The position numbers and the translations under genes are program-made. Of a stretch of DNA of 56,526 nucleotides, positions 1 through 8,445 are shown one piece after another. Origin of the DNA: Suilimivivens sp963618065 (GTDB lineage Bacteria; Bacillota; Clostridia; Lachnospirales; Lachnospiraceae). The stretch lies in the NCBI GenBank assembly GCA_963618065.1, contig CAVERH010000015.1, forward strand, positions 1-56,526. The letters run 5' to 3'. Below the pieces are notes generated by a model. The model was given only the letters and a program-made list of their open reading frames with translations, did not search any database and was not told the origin of the DNA. Position 1 is the first letter of the stretch. Every line of letters begins with the position of its first letter.

Positions 1-1516
1 CCACCTTCACTTTCCTACTGTCGACCATTCCCTTGGAAAGTAAGACTACCGTCTCAACATTTGCTGTCCACGGGAACTGATCCACGGCAACTGCCTTTTC
101 TACATGATAACCTCTGGCAAGGAACGTCTCAAGGTCACGAGTGAGGCTTGTCGGCTTACAGGAAATATATACAAGCCTTGGAATTCCATAGGCAATGATC
201 TTCGCCAGTGCCTTCGGGTGGATTCCATCTCGCGGTGGATCCAGAATGATCATGTCCGGTTTTTCCGTAATATCATCCAATACTTTCAAGACATCTCCTG
301 CAATAAACTTACAGTTATGTAAACCATTCAATTCTGCATTCTTCTTTGCAGCCTCCACAGCTTCCTCCACGATTTCAACCCCGATTACCTTCTTGGCAAC
401 CGGAGCCATAAGCTGTGCAATCGTTCCCGTTCCACTATATAAATCAAAGACAACCTCTTTGTCCTTATTACGTGTCAGATCTCCAACATACTCACGTGCG
501 GTTTCATAAAGTACCTCTGCTCCGAGAGAATTGGTCTGAAAAAAGGAAAACGTGGAAATCTTAAATTTCAGCCCCAACAATTCCTCCTCGATATATTCCT
601 GTCCATAAAGCACTCTGGTTTCATCACTCTGCACCACATCTGCCACAGAATCGTTGATAATATGCAGGATTCCCGTCATAGTACCATACAGTTTCATGGA
701 AAGAAGCTTCTCTTTCCATTCCTCCACAAGCTTCTCATGTTCCTGTCTTACATAAGCAGTATTCAATGAAGAATCCATATTCTTCTGCTCTATACTATTT
801 TGATTTTCTAAATGAGCTTCACAAGTATATACTTTCCCTCCCGGAACATTAAAAATTCCCTCCGAGGTTGTCACAAGCGCAACCAAAATCTGACCTGTCT
901 TTTTTGCTTTACGAACGAGCAGATGCCGTAGGAAGCCTTCATGGCGCAGGCGGTGATAAAAACTGCAATCCTTGAAATGTTCCTGCGTCATTACAAGAAT
1001 TTTTCGATAATCTTCGTCTACAATCTGGCAGTCAGATACTGAAACAATATCATAAAAGCTGCCTCTCTTATGCATCCCCAAGCTTAACGGACCATCCTTG
1101 TAGGCATCTCCAAAAGAAAACTCCATCTTGTTACGGTATTCATACTGTACCGGACTTCCTTTGATCCCCTGAAACTCCCATTCTTCCTCCTGACGATCAA
1201 GGACACTGTCCAGAAGTTTTTTCACCTGAGTCTCCTTAATGGCAAGTTGCTCTTCATAGGGAATGGAAATATATGTGCATCCACCACACTCTCCGAAATG
1301 AGGACAGGGACTTTCTATTTCCAATAAAGACTTCTGATCCACACTGAGCACTCTTCCTTCCGCTTTTTTGTTGCGGTTTTTCTGAACCACCAGTGTGATT
1401 TTCTGACCGGGAAGCACATTCTTTACTGTGCAGATTCCCTCTGCTGTATTCACAATCCCCTTATTCGGGAAATCCACTCTCTCTACCACTCCTTCAATGA
1501 TCTGTCCCTTTTTCAT
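1..1516 (-). CDS. rlmD: 23S rRNA (uracil-5-)-methyltransferase RlmD/TrmA family, cut by window edge
   Basis: Reading from the ATG at 1516 leftwards, the protein starts MKKGQIIEGVVERVDFPNKG, a TRAM RNA-binding domain. It is followed by an iron-sulfur cluster signature (CPHFGECGGC, around residue 67). The C-terminal half holds the Rossmann methyltransferase fold with a DPPRDG motif and the catalytic-cysteine segment SCKP, ending in the family motif VETVVLLS. The family uses SAM to form 5-methyluridine in 23S rRNA. About 505 codons are in the window and the 3' end lies outside. The reading frame is still open at base 1, so the protein extends beyond the usual VETVVLLS end, as relatives with an extra C-terminal segment do. 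The exact target uridine cannot be decided by eye, so the RlmD name is by family only. Confidence 0.9.
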   Translation of the reverse strand, partial: MKKGQIIEGVVERVDFPNKGIVNTAEGICTVKNVLPGQKITLVVQKNRNKKAEGRVLSVDQKSLLEIESPCPHFGECGGCTYISIPYEEQLAIKETQVKKLLDSVLDRQEEEWEFQGIKGSPVQYEYRNKMEFSFGDAYKDGPLSLGMHKRGSFYDIVSVSDCQIVDEDYRKILVMTQEHFKDCSFYHRLRHEGFLRHLLVRKAKKTGQILVALVTTSEGIFNVPGGKVYTCEAHLENQNSIEQKNMDSSLNTAYVRQEHEKLVEEWKEKLLSMKLYGTMTGILHIINDSVADVVQSDETRVLYGQEYIEEELLGLKFKISTFSFFQTNSLGAEVLYETAREYVGDLTRNKDKEVVFDLYSGTGTIAQLMAPVAKKVIGVEIVEEAVEAAKKNAELNGLHNCKFIAGDVLKVLDDITEKPDMIILDPPRDGIHPKALAKIIAYGIPRLVYISCKPTSLTRDLETFLARGYHVEKAVAVDQFPWTANVETVVLLSKGMVDSRKVKV

Positions 1517-1538
1517 ATCCTGATTCCTCTCTTATTTA

Positions 1539-1850
1539 TATACCCAGTGTTTCTGTCTTCCTTGGGTTTTTATTTGACTTTTTTCTTATATACCCAATAC
1601 TTTTTGCTTCCTTGGGTTTCTATTAAACTTTTCTTCTCATATACCCACTATTTTTCTCTTCACTGGATTTCTACTAAACTTTTCTTCTCATATACCCACT
1701 ATTTTTTCTTCACTGGGTTTTTATTATATTTTTCTTTCCATATACCCAGTATTTCTTTTTCTTCCGGTTTTTTTCAAGTTTTTTCTTTCTCTATACCCAA
1801 CACTGCCCTCTCCCGTGGGCTATTTTAAAACTTTTCTTCTTCCATGCCCA
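1539..1850. repeat. Tandem array, 50/51-bp period, six full units plus a partial seventh
   Basis: Units begin TATACCCA at 1539, 1589, 1640, 1691, 1741 and 1792, with a degenerate CATGCCCA at 1843. Spacings are 50, 51, 51, 50, 51 and 51 bp. Most units carry a second box (TGGGTTT or a variant) about 15-18 bp after CCCA, so each can form an ACCCA/TGGGT hairpin. The spacers are almost pure pyrimidine on the + strand. The array lies directly upstream of the rlmD start codon, so it would be in the rlmD 5' leader or promoter region. An open frame runs through part of it on the + strand, but the 50-bp units break any 17-residue periodicity, so it is probably not coding. No function is known to me. 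Confidence 0.9.
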
Positions 1851-1864
1851 ATATAACAAATACC

Positions 1865-1903
1865 GTAACTATTCAGAACTCCATTCGCAAAACCGCTGTT
1901 TCA
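1865..1903 (+). repeat. Truncated left end of the 155-bp interspersed element
   Basis: The sequence GTAACTATTCAGAACTCC continuing to CCGCTGTTTCA matches the left end of the full element at 8446-8599 almost base for base. It then switches to unrelated repeat sequence (a CACTAAATGCTCTAC module also found at 12591-12835). It is a broken copy in a mosaic repeat region that fills the 1517-2133 gap between rlmD and the next gene. Confidence 0.75.
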
Positions 1904-1935
1904 TCTTCGACTCGCTTTCACTAAATGCTCTACGC

Positions 1936-1962
1936 AAAAAGGGATGTGCACCGGCACATCCC
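1936..1962 (-). terminator. Intrinsic terminator on the minus strand
   Basis: A perfect 9-bp stem, GGGATGTGC and GCACATCCC, with a 4-nt loop is followed on the minus strand by TTTTTGC. It would end transcripts coming from the acidic membrane protein gene (and pcrA operon) before rlmD. There is no T run on the + strand side. Confidence 0.7.
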
Positions 1963-1998
1963 GACATTAAATGATCACTTTCCTTATATAGTTTATTC

Positions 1999-2067
1999 GT
2001 AACTATTCAGAACAGGTCGAAGCATTTGCTGCTGAGACCGTAAGAACATGATTCAGTAATGCAAAAT
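1999..2067 (+). repeat. 69-bp interspersed repeat, copy 1
   Basis: Starts GTAACTATTCAG and runs to ATTCAGTAATGCAAAA. An inverted copy at 31373-31440 differs at only about three positions. The GTAACTATTCAG end is shared with the 155-bp element, so the families are related. Confidence 0.8.
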
Positions 2068-2132
2068 CCCATCGGCGAAGCCGATTTGGAATGGATTTTG
2101 CAACGTAACTGTGAAGGTACTGAACAGTTACG
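2061..2132. repeat. Two adjacent hairpins at the 3' end of the acidic membrane protein gene
   Basis: The first hairpin pairs GCAAAATCC (2061-2069) with GGATTTTGC (2093-2101) and contains an inner ATCGGC/GCCGAT stem. The second pairs CGTAACTGT (2104-2112) with ACAGTTACG (2124-2132). The second begins one base beyond the stop codon of the gene at 2134-2496 and carries the GTAACTGTTCA motif of the repeat family. Confidence 0.7.
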
Positions 2133-2133
2133 T

Positions 2134-2496
2134 TTATTCTTCAGAACCTGCAAGGTCTTCCTTCTCAACATCATCCTTCCAGTCCTTTGCGGGCTGCTCT
2201 TCCTTATCCTCGTCCTCCTCATCAAAGAAGTCATCATCAAATTCATCATCGAAATCATCGTCAAAATCCTCGAGATAATCCGGTACGAGATAACGATATA
2301 CGCCATAGCAGATTGCTGCTACCACAACGATCACACCAACAACTGCGAAGATACACAGAAGCACATTCTTGCTTTTCTTCTTTTCTTCTTCCTTATGTGC
2401 CAGAAAATCCTTTAAATCATTGAGGTCTCTGACATTCTTTAAATCTCTGATATCATACTGCTTCAGCATAGCTGCGATCTCTTCTATCTTATTCAT
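2134..2496 (-). CDS. Small single-pass membrane protein with acidic C-terminal tail
   Basis: 120 residues. The N-terminal 42 residues are charged and contain repeated D-L-K/N-D patterns (RDLKNVRDLNDLKDF). One membrane segment spans about residues 44-68. The tail is strikingly acidic (runs such as EDFDDDFDDEFDDDFFDEEDEDKEE). By the positive-inside pattern (KEEEKKKSK just before the membrane segment) the acidic tail would be outside, which is an inference. I do not recognise a named family; no catalytic motif is visible. It lies downstream of pcrA in the same orientation with a 263-bp gap, and is followed by repeat hairpins and a terminator. A GGACAGGGTGAGA purine tract precedes the ATG. Confidence 0.75.
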   Translation of the reverse strand: MNKIEEIAAMLKQYDIRDLKNVRDLNDLKDFLAHKEEEKKKSKNVLLCIFAVVGVIVVVAAICYGVYRYLVPDYLEDFDDDFDDEFDDDFFDEEDEDKEEQPAKDWKDDVEKEDLAGSEE

Positions 2497-2759
2497 ATTC
2501 TCACCCTGTCCTTTCCTGTATTGCTATTCTTTCACCAATCCGGCAGATCATTACCAGTCTAGTCTTTCCAGAGACAAAAATTCCTATTCTGGTGTGCTCT
2601 TGTTATTAGATAATATATCATTTCATCCCTATTTTAACAACAGTCATTTTCCAAAATCTGTACAAATAATTAGCCATGCAGAAATGATTGTACAAGATGA
2701 CCGTGGGAGCTTGCTCACAAAGGGCATTTTGTATCATCATTTTCATAGATCATAGCCAA

Positions 2760-4997
2760 TCACAATTTTTCAAGCTTTGCAAAGGCCGCATACATGATCT
2801 TCTGTCCTGTGTCGTCAAAATCAACCGTCACCTTATAATCCCTCGGTCCCGGCTCTATGTCTGTCACATAGCCTTCTCCGTACTTCACATGCTTAACACG
2901 GTCTCCGATATCATAGTCCGGCTTACCGCCCTTTACGGCTTCGGAACCCTTGGAAATTCCCAGTGCCCCGAAGGATCCCATTCCGGTAGAAGCAAGGTAC
3001 GGCTTTTTCGGAGCAGAAATCGTGCGTGAGGATTTACCTTCCACAATCGGCTGATACTTGGGAGCAGGCGGCTTATTATCCATCAGCTCCGGTGGAATTT
3101 CTTTGACAAAGCGGCTGACCGCATTCATCTGTGTTTCACCGCGTACCATACGCATTTTGGCATAACACAGTGTCAGATCGTCTTTCGCTCTGGTGATTCC
3201 CACATAGGCAAGACGGCGTTCCTCTTCGATCTCTGCCGGATCATCAGAGGCAATCGTCATATAGCTTGGGAAAATGCCATCCTCCATACCGGCAAGATAC
3301 ACGTGCGAAAACTCCAGTCCCTTTGCACTGTGCAGTGTCATCAGCAGCACACGGTTATCATCCTCGGCAAGCCGGTCAATATCGGCTACCAGCGCCACTT
3401 CCTCCAGAAATGCACTTAAGGTCGGCTCATCATTGGCATCTTCATATGCAACGATTTTATTAATGAATTCATCGATGTTATCAATCCGGCTCTGTGCCTC
3501 GATCTCATCATCGACATCCATTTCATTGATATAATTCGTCGTATCCAGAATATCATGCATCAATTCCTTCAGGCTATAATAGGAAAGCCGGCTGCGGAAT
3601 ACCTGAATCATATTGACGAAAGGTCGGATCTTCGCTTCTGCTTTACCAAGTCCCTGAATCTCATCGGCATGACACAGTGCCTCGTAAAAACTGATTTCAT
3701 GTATCTGCGCATAATCATCCACTTTGGCAATGGTCGCTGCACCGATTCCACGCTTTGGCACATTGATGATACGTTTTACGGCCAGATCATCCCGGGCATT
3801 GTCAACTGTCTTTAAATACGAAAGGAGATCTTTGATTTCTCTTCTGGCATAAAAGTTCGTTCCGCCAACCACATCATAGGGAATACCTTCTACCACAAAA
3901 CGTTCTTCCAGGAGACGCGCCTGTGCATTTGTCCGGAAAAGAACTGCACATTCTCCGGCCTCCACAATGCCATCCTTGATCTTCCGGCTGATATCATCTG
4001 CAATAAATTCAGCTTCCTCATACGCATTGTCAAACTGGCGGTAATGAATCCGGTTCCCGGCTCCCTTGTCTGTCCAGAGCGTCTTGCTCTTGCGCCCCAC
4101 ATTATTCCGGATGACGGCATTCGCTGCATCCAGTACATTCTGCGTGGAACGGTAATTCTGCTCCAGGCGGATCACAACCGCCTCCGGATAATATTTTTCA
4201 AAATCCAGAATATTCCGGATATTGGCTCCACGGAATTTATAAATGGACTGGTCATCATCACCAACCACACAGATGTTGCGTGACCCTTCTGCCAGCAGAC
4301 GGACCAACTGGAACTGTGCCGTATTCGTATCCTGATATTCATCCACCATGATATACCGGAACCGCTTCTGATAGTATTCCAGCACATCCGGACATGCTTT
4401 GAACAGTTCCACCGCATTCATAATGAGATCATCAAAATCCATCGCATTGTTCTTCTTGAGAATATTCTGATATTCCCGGTAAGCAGCTGCCACCCTCTGC
4501 TTTCGGAAGTCCCCAATGGCCTGCGTTTCGTATTCCTGCACACCCACAAGTTCGTTTTTCGCAGAAGAAATGGCAGACAGAATCGCCCTCTCCTTCATCT
4601 GCTTCGTATCGATCTGTAAATGCTTGCAGACATCCTTCATGACCGATTTCTGATCATCCGTATCATAAATAGTGAAATTATTATCGTATCCCAGGCGGTC
4701 TGCAAAACGGCGCAGAATCCGCACACAGGTCGAATGAAAGGTGGTGACCCAGATGCTTTCTGCTCCCATTCCTACGAGCCGCTCCACACGCTCCTTCATC
4801 TCACCGGCCGCCTTATTGGTAAACGTAATCGCCATGATCTGATAAGAATTCACTCCCAGTTCATCAATCAGATAGGAAATGCGGTGTGTCAGCACCCGCG
4901 TTTTCCCGGAGCCTGCGCCTGCCAGTAAAAGTACAGGCCCCTCTGTAGTAAACACGCCCTTTTTCTGTTCTTCATTTAAGCTATCATAAATGCTCAT
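2760..4997 (-). CDS. pcrA: ATP-dependent 3'-5' DNA helicase PcrA (UvrD/Rep superfamily 1)
   Basis: 745 residues, the usual PcrA length. All SF1A motifs are visible: Walker A GAGSGKT (about residue 27), DEYQDTN Walker B (about 220), GDDDQSIYKFRGA, QNYRST, TLHSAKGLEF and the arginine-finger region RRLAYVGITRAKDDL. The C-terminus (GDRVKHVKYGEGYV onward) is the Tudor-like domain that binds RNA polymerase in Gram-positive PcrA. The known role is displacing RecA and unwinding DNA during repair and rolling-circle replication. The start codon is 5 bp after the stop of the upstream gene (5003-5767), with GAGGTG in the overlap region, so it is probably translationally coupled to that operon. Confidence 0.97.
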   Translation of the reverse strand: MSIYDSLNEEQKKGVFTTEGPVLLLAGAGSGKTRVLTHRISYLIDELGVNSYQIMAITFTNKAAGEMKERVERLVGMGAESIWVTTFHSTCVRILRRFADRLGYDNNFTIYDTDDQKSVMKDVCKHLQIDTKQMKERAILSAISSAKNELVGVQEYETQAIGDFRKQRVAAAYREYQNILKKNNAMDFDDLIMNAVELFKACPDVLEYYQKRFRYIMVDEYQDTNTAQFQLVRLLAEGSRNICVVGDDDQSIYKFRGANIRNILDFEKYYPEAVVIRLEQNYRSTQNVLDAANAVIRNNVGRKSKTLWTDKGAGNRIHYRQFDNAYEEAEFIADDISRKIKDGIVEAGECAVLFRTNAQARLLEERFVVEGIPYDVVGGTNFYARREIKDLLSYLKTVDNARDDLAVKRIINVPKRGIGAATIAKVDDYAQIHEISFYEALCHADEIQGLGKAEAKIRPFVNMIQVFRSRLSYYSLKELMHDILDTTNYINEMDVDDEIEAQSRIDNIDEFINKIVAYEDANDEPTLSAFLEEVALVADIDRLAEDDNRVLLMTLHSAKGLEFSHVYLAGMEDGIFPSYMTIASDDPAEIEEERRLAYVGITRAKDDLTLCYAKMRMVRGETQMNAVSRFVKEIPPELMDNKPPAPKYQPIVEGKSSRTISAPKKPYLASTGMGSFGALGISKGSEAVKGGKPDYDIGDRVKHVKYGEGYVTDIEPGPRDYKVTVDFDDTGQKIMYAAFAKLEKL

Positions 4998-5002
4998 TCG
5001 AC

Positions 5003-5767
5003 CTACACCTCTTCAATGTTACTGAATGTCCATGCATAGATGTTCAATTCCACAATCGGAGTTCCGCAATACTCGCACACCTTACTTCCCAGCATGGAAA
5101 TGGGTGCTCCGCAGTTCGGACAGTTTAAGCCCAGAGACAGATCAGTTTCCTTTTTGACCAGCTCCCGATCCTGTATATAAATCACATCCACGTTATATTT
5201 CGTCTGTGTATAAAGCTGTGCATTTCCTGCAAGAAGCTTCCCGCTTCTGTCCGTCCTGGTATATAAGCTCTGTAATGAGCTCTGGAATGTCACAATACAG
5301 CGTCCGTTCCGTTTTCTGTAATTTGCAATTTCTGTGCGGTGGATCTTAATATCCCGATAAGTTTCCTTTACTTCCTGTTCCCGAAGCATGGCAAGCTTCA
5401 TGGAAAGATGATCCTTCAATTCCTGTCCACCCTCTTTTAAAAGCGACGGATTCATGGAGCTGATGGCTAACAGATAAGAAGTCAGGGCATTTTCTGCCCT
5501 GACTTTCATTTCATCATATTGAAATTCAGGAAAATCCTTCTTGATCCTGGGAAGGTAAAGACTGGTCATTCCTGCAACAGACTTCGGTGTCGTGGAATTC
5601 TCTATTTCCATCTGACGGAAGCCTTCTAAAATATTCTCTGTTCCAAATGCCTGTTGCGAAATCGACCGTACCTTCCTGTAGATTTTCATTCCGACAACTG
5701 CTGCCGCAATGAAAATCCCTAAAAAGACAACCGCACTAAATGTAAGACCTAATACATTTAATGACAT
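5003..5767 (-). CDS. TIM44-like membrane-anchored zinc-ribbon protein (YdjH-like)
   Basis: 254 residues. An N-terminal membrane helix (about 7-27) is followed by a basic stretch, then an alpha/beta region resembling the Tim44/MRPL45-like fold (about 75-205). A C-terminal zinc ribbon (CPNCG and CEYCG, about residues 215-236) follows. The gene sits 28 bp after the zinc-ribbon gene at 5796-6896 and 5 bp before pcrA. The trio with the SPFH protein matches the Bacillus subtilis ydjGHI arrangement, known there to act with PspA in envelope stress. No pspA is present here. The start is supported by AAAGGAG upstream. The family call rests on overall pattern, so it is moderate. Confidence 0.7.
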   Translation of the reverse strand: MSLNVLGLTFSAVVFLGIFIAAAVVGMKIYRKVRSISQQAFGTENILEGFRQMEIENSTTPKSVAGMTSLYLPRIKKDFPEFQYDEMKVRAENALTSYLLAISSMNPSLLKEGGQELKDHLSMKLAMLREQEVKETYRDIKIHRTEIANYRKRNGRCIVTFQSSLQSLYTRTDRSGKLLAGNAQLYTQTKYNVDVIYIQDRELVKKETDLSLGLNCPNCGAPISMLGSKVCEYCGTPIVELNIYAWTFSNIEEV

Positions 5768-5795
5768 TTTATCTCCTTTCCGAAGAATTCCGGTT

Positions 5796-6896
5796 TTAGT
5801 TCATCAGATAGTAAATGAGGGCAATGGCTGCGATACATCCGAGAACAGTGATGATAACCTTTGGAATGGAAATCGGGGTCTTACCGGCTACCTTGCCCGT
5901 CTGTCCGTTCACCATAAAGTTATAAACCTTATCCTTGTATTTATAGCTGGAAAGCCATACCGGAAGCAACAGATATTTGTATGTCAGATCCGTAAAGGTA
6001 CTGCTTACCTGAATGTTCCTCGTGCTGTCTGCATCATGTTCATCACGGATCTTACGGTCAATCGACGTCTTGATCTTACGATTGATGCTCTGCTTCGCAA
6101 TTTCCCATCCTTCTTTAAAACCAATTGCATATCTCTCTGCGGCAAAGCCTGCCACATACTCCGGCTTATATGCCTTATTGTCTGCTGTATTGAACGGTTC
6201 AATTCCTGCAAGCATGGAACGGTTCTGGTTGGTTGTTGCACACACCAGCTCATCATCAAAAAACTCCTTGTGATGTCCCGAGCAGTGATACCAGTCTGTC
6301 ACCGTTTTCTTCTCTCCATTTTCCTCAACGGTCCGATCCTTTCCGTACTCTGCCCGATATGTAGAATCCGTCTGTGCATCAAATGTCCAGTACGGAAGAT
6401 AAACTCCTTTAAAATGCTTGGCTTTCGCACTTTCCTTAGCCAGCTTCGGGCAAAAGAACTTTTTCCTTATCCAGCTCTGGAACAGCTCTGCTGCCTGCTT
6501 ATCTGAATACTGGAAGGGAACAACACCTCCCGGAGCCATCGTATTCTGGTCAGCGGCTTCCATTACCTGATTCGAACCGCAAAACGGACAGACTGCAGAA
6601 ATCTCCAGTGCATCATAAACCGATTCTGCACCGCACGCTTTACAAATGACGGTTTTCTTCTCTGCGCCCCAATTGCAGTTTTCTGTGTTTTCTGCAGTAT
6701 CAAACGAAAGTTCTTCCGCTATCTGAGGCTCATCCTCTTTAGCTGCAATGGACTGTGTATGTCCACAGTAAGGACAAAGCAAGCCGCCTGTTTTGGGGTC
6801 AAAATCCATGACTCCGCCACAACTCGGACACTTTTTGTCCGTTTCTTCCATTGTAGATACTGTTCTTGCATCTAAAGCTGTGTCAAATCCACTCAC
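5796..6896 (-). CDS. Double zinc-ribbon membrane protein (YdjG-like)
   Basis: 366 residues. Two zinc ribbons occupy the N-terminus: CPSCG/CPYCG (about 23-45) and CKACG/CPFCG (about 83-105). A middle domain of about 200 residues holds the conserved-looking segments VYLPYWTFDAQT and WYHCSGHHKEFFDD. A single C-terminal membrane helix ends at LIYYLMN. The start is GTG, supported by GGAGGTGGTGATAC directly upstream. The family is linked in Bacillus to the SPFH/PspA envelope-stress system. The C-terminal anchor places most of the protein, including the ribbons, in the cytoplasm (inference). It lies 45 bp downstream of the SPFH gene. Confidence 0.75.
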   Translation of the reverse strand: MSGFDTALDARTVSTMEETDKKCPSCGGVMDFDPKTGGLLCPYCGHTQSIAAKEDEPQIAEELSFDTAENTENCNWGAEKKTVICKACGAESVYDALEISAVCPFCGSNQVMEAADQNTMAPGGVVPFQYSDKQAAELFQSWIRKKFFCPKLAKESAKAKHFKGVYLPYWTFDAQTDSTYRAEYGKDRTVEENGEKKTVTDWYHCSGHHKEFFDDELVCATTNQNRSMLAGIEPFNTADNKAYKPEYVAGFAAERYAIGFKEGWEIAKQSINRKIKTSIDRKIRDEHDADSTRNIQVSSTFTDLTYKYLLLPVWLSSYKYKDKVYNFMVNGQTGKVAGKTPISIPKVIITVLGCIAAIALIYYLMN

Positions 6897-6941
6897 GTAT
6901 CACCACCTCCATCAACATAATCTTCCCACTAATAGTTTATA

Positions 6942-8315
6942 TTACTGCTGAACATCATTATCGTCGAATGGATCTCCGCATTCCGGACAGAACTTCGGAG
7001 GATTCTTCGGATCTTCCGGCTCCCATCCACATTTATCACACTTGTAAAGCGGTTCGCCAGCCGGCTTCTTAGCTCCACATTCGGAACAGAATTTTCCCTT
7101 ATTGACTGCGCCACAGGAACATACCCAGCCGTCTGCCGCAACAGGCTTGGGTGCACCACACTCTGCACAGAACTTACCGGTATTTCCGGTCTTTCCGCAG
7201 GAGCAGTTCCATGTATTTGCTTCCGATGCAGGAGCTGCTGCAGCAGGTGCTGCGTTCTGTGCTGCCTGCGGTGCTGCATTCTGCGTCGGTGCCTGATTGG
7301 AAGCCCCTCCCATTGCGAACAGATTCTGTGCATTCATACCACCTGCCATATTCGCCATGTTCATACCGGCAAATGCCATCATCGGTCCGGCAGAGGTATT
7401 GGAAGCTGCTGCCTTCATTGCTTCTGCCTGCGCACCGGCAAGTGTTGCTGCTGCCATGTTAGGATTGCGTAATACTGCATTCTTCTGAAGCTCTTTGATC
7501 ATTGCCTCGTCTTCTTCGGAGGCCTTCATAGTATTAATACCGAAGGAAACAATTTCGATACCACGAAGCTGTGCCCACTTTTCAGACAGAACCTCATTCA
7601 ATGCATCTGCAAGCTCCATGGTATGTGCCGGTACTGCGCTGTAACGGATTCCCATTGCGGAAATCTTCGCAAATGCAGGCTGTAAAGCGGTCATCAGCTC
7701 GGTCTTTAACTGGCTGTCAATCTCACTTCTCTCATAATCACTTACAACATTACCGCACACATTGGTATAGAAAAGAATCGGGTCGGTAATGTGATAAGAA
7801 TATTCCCCGTTGCAGCGGATGGAAATATCAATATCCAGTCCAATGTTCTGATCTACCACGCGGAACGGTACCGGATTGGCTGTTCCGTATTTATTGCCCA
7901 TAATCTCCTTTGTATTAAAGAAGTAAACTCTCTGATCCTTGGCTGTTTCCCCTCCAAATGCAATACGTCTTCCAAGGGTAGTGAAGGTTTTCTTCAGATT
8001 CTCTCCCAGATTTCCACAGAAAATACTTGGTTCTGATGAGGTATCATACTTAAACTCTCCTGCTTCCGCACATAGCTCCACAACCTTCCCCTGATCTACG
8101 ATAATCATACACTGTCCCTCATTGACAGCAATGACCGATCCGTTTGAAATAATGTTGTCTTCACCTTTATTATTGCCGGCTCCGCGTCCCTTCTGACGCT
8201 TCTGTCCCTTAGTAACCAGAACATCTGCATCCAAAGAATCACAGTAGAAGTACTCCTCCCACTGATCTGCAACCACGCCGCCAACAGCGCTTGTTACTGC
8301 TTTAATTAATCCCAT
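6942..8315 (-). CDS. SPFH/band-7 domain protein with three C-terminal zinc ribbons (YdjI-like)
   Basis: 458 residues from the ATG at 8315, which is preceded by GGAGGG at good spacing. An upstream in-frame start gives 15 extra residues with no support. The N-terminal half (MGLIKAVTSAVGGVVADQWEE onward) is the SPFH-type 'virion core protein-like' domain. A Met/Ala/Gln-rich linker (about 290-355) leads to three zinc ribbons of the CxCG...FCxECG type (about 360-450). SPFH proteins oligomerise at membranes. It is the first gene of the apparent operon SPFH, double ribbon, TIM44-like, pcrA. Six zinc ribbons are spread over the first three proteins, suggesting they assemble together (inference). Confidence 0.85.
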   Translation of the reverse strand: MGLIKAVTSAVGGVVADQWEEYFYCDSLDADVLVTKGQKRQKGRGAGNNKGEDNIISNGSVIAVNEGQCMIIVDQGKVVELCAEAGEFKYDTSSEPSIFCGNLGENLKKTFTTLGRRIAFGGETAKDQRVYFFNTKEIMGNKYGTANPVPFRVVDQNIGLDIDISIRCNGEYSYHITDPILFYTNVCGNVVSDYERSEIDSQLKTELMTALQPAFAKISAMGIRYSAVPAHTMELADALNEVLSEKWAQLRGIEIVSFGINTMKASEEDEAMIKELQKNAVLRNPNMAAATLAGAQAEAMKAAASNTSAGPMMAFAGMNMANMAGGMNAQNLFAMGGASNQAPTQNAAPQAAQNAAPAAAAPASEANTWNCSCGKTGNTGKFCAECGAPKPVAADGWVCSCGAVNKGKFCSECGAKKPAGEPLYKCDKCGWEPEDPKNPPKFCPECGDPFDDNDVQQ

Positions 8316-8445
8316 ACATTTTCCCTCCATCTTTTCTGGGCCGATTCCCTTTGCTACCATTATACATATTTTGTCGAGTGCTGTCTACCGCTTTCCCCTT
8401 CACACGTGTCACCCTTTTTCCCCGATATCATACTATAAATTATCG

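Noticed and set aside
1547..1828. A 93-residue frame on the + strand across the 50/51-bp array with partial 17-residue repeats
   Set aside because: The 50-bp units break the frame periodicity, the product is almost only Phe, Ser, Leu and Tyr, and there is no ribosome site.
1539..1850. CRISPR array
   Set aside because: Units are contiguous and degenerate, with no distinct identical repeats and unique spacers, and no cas genes are present.
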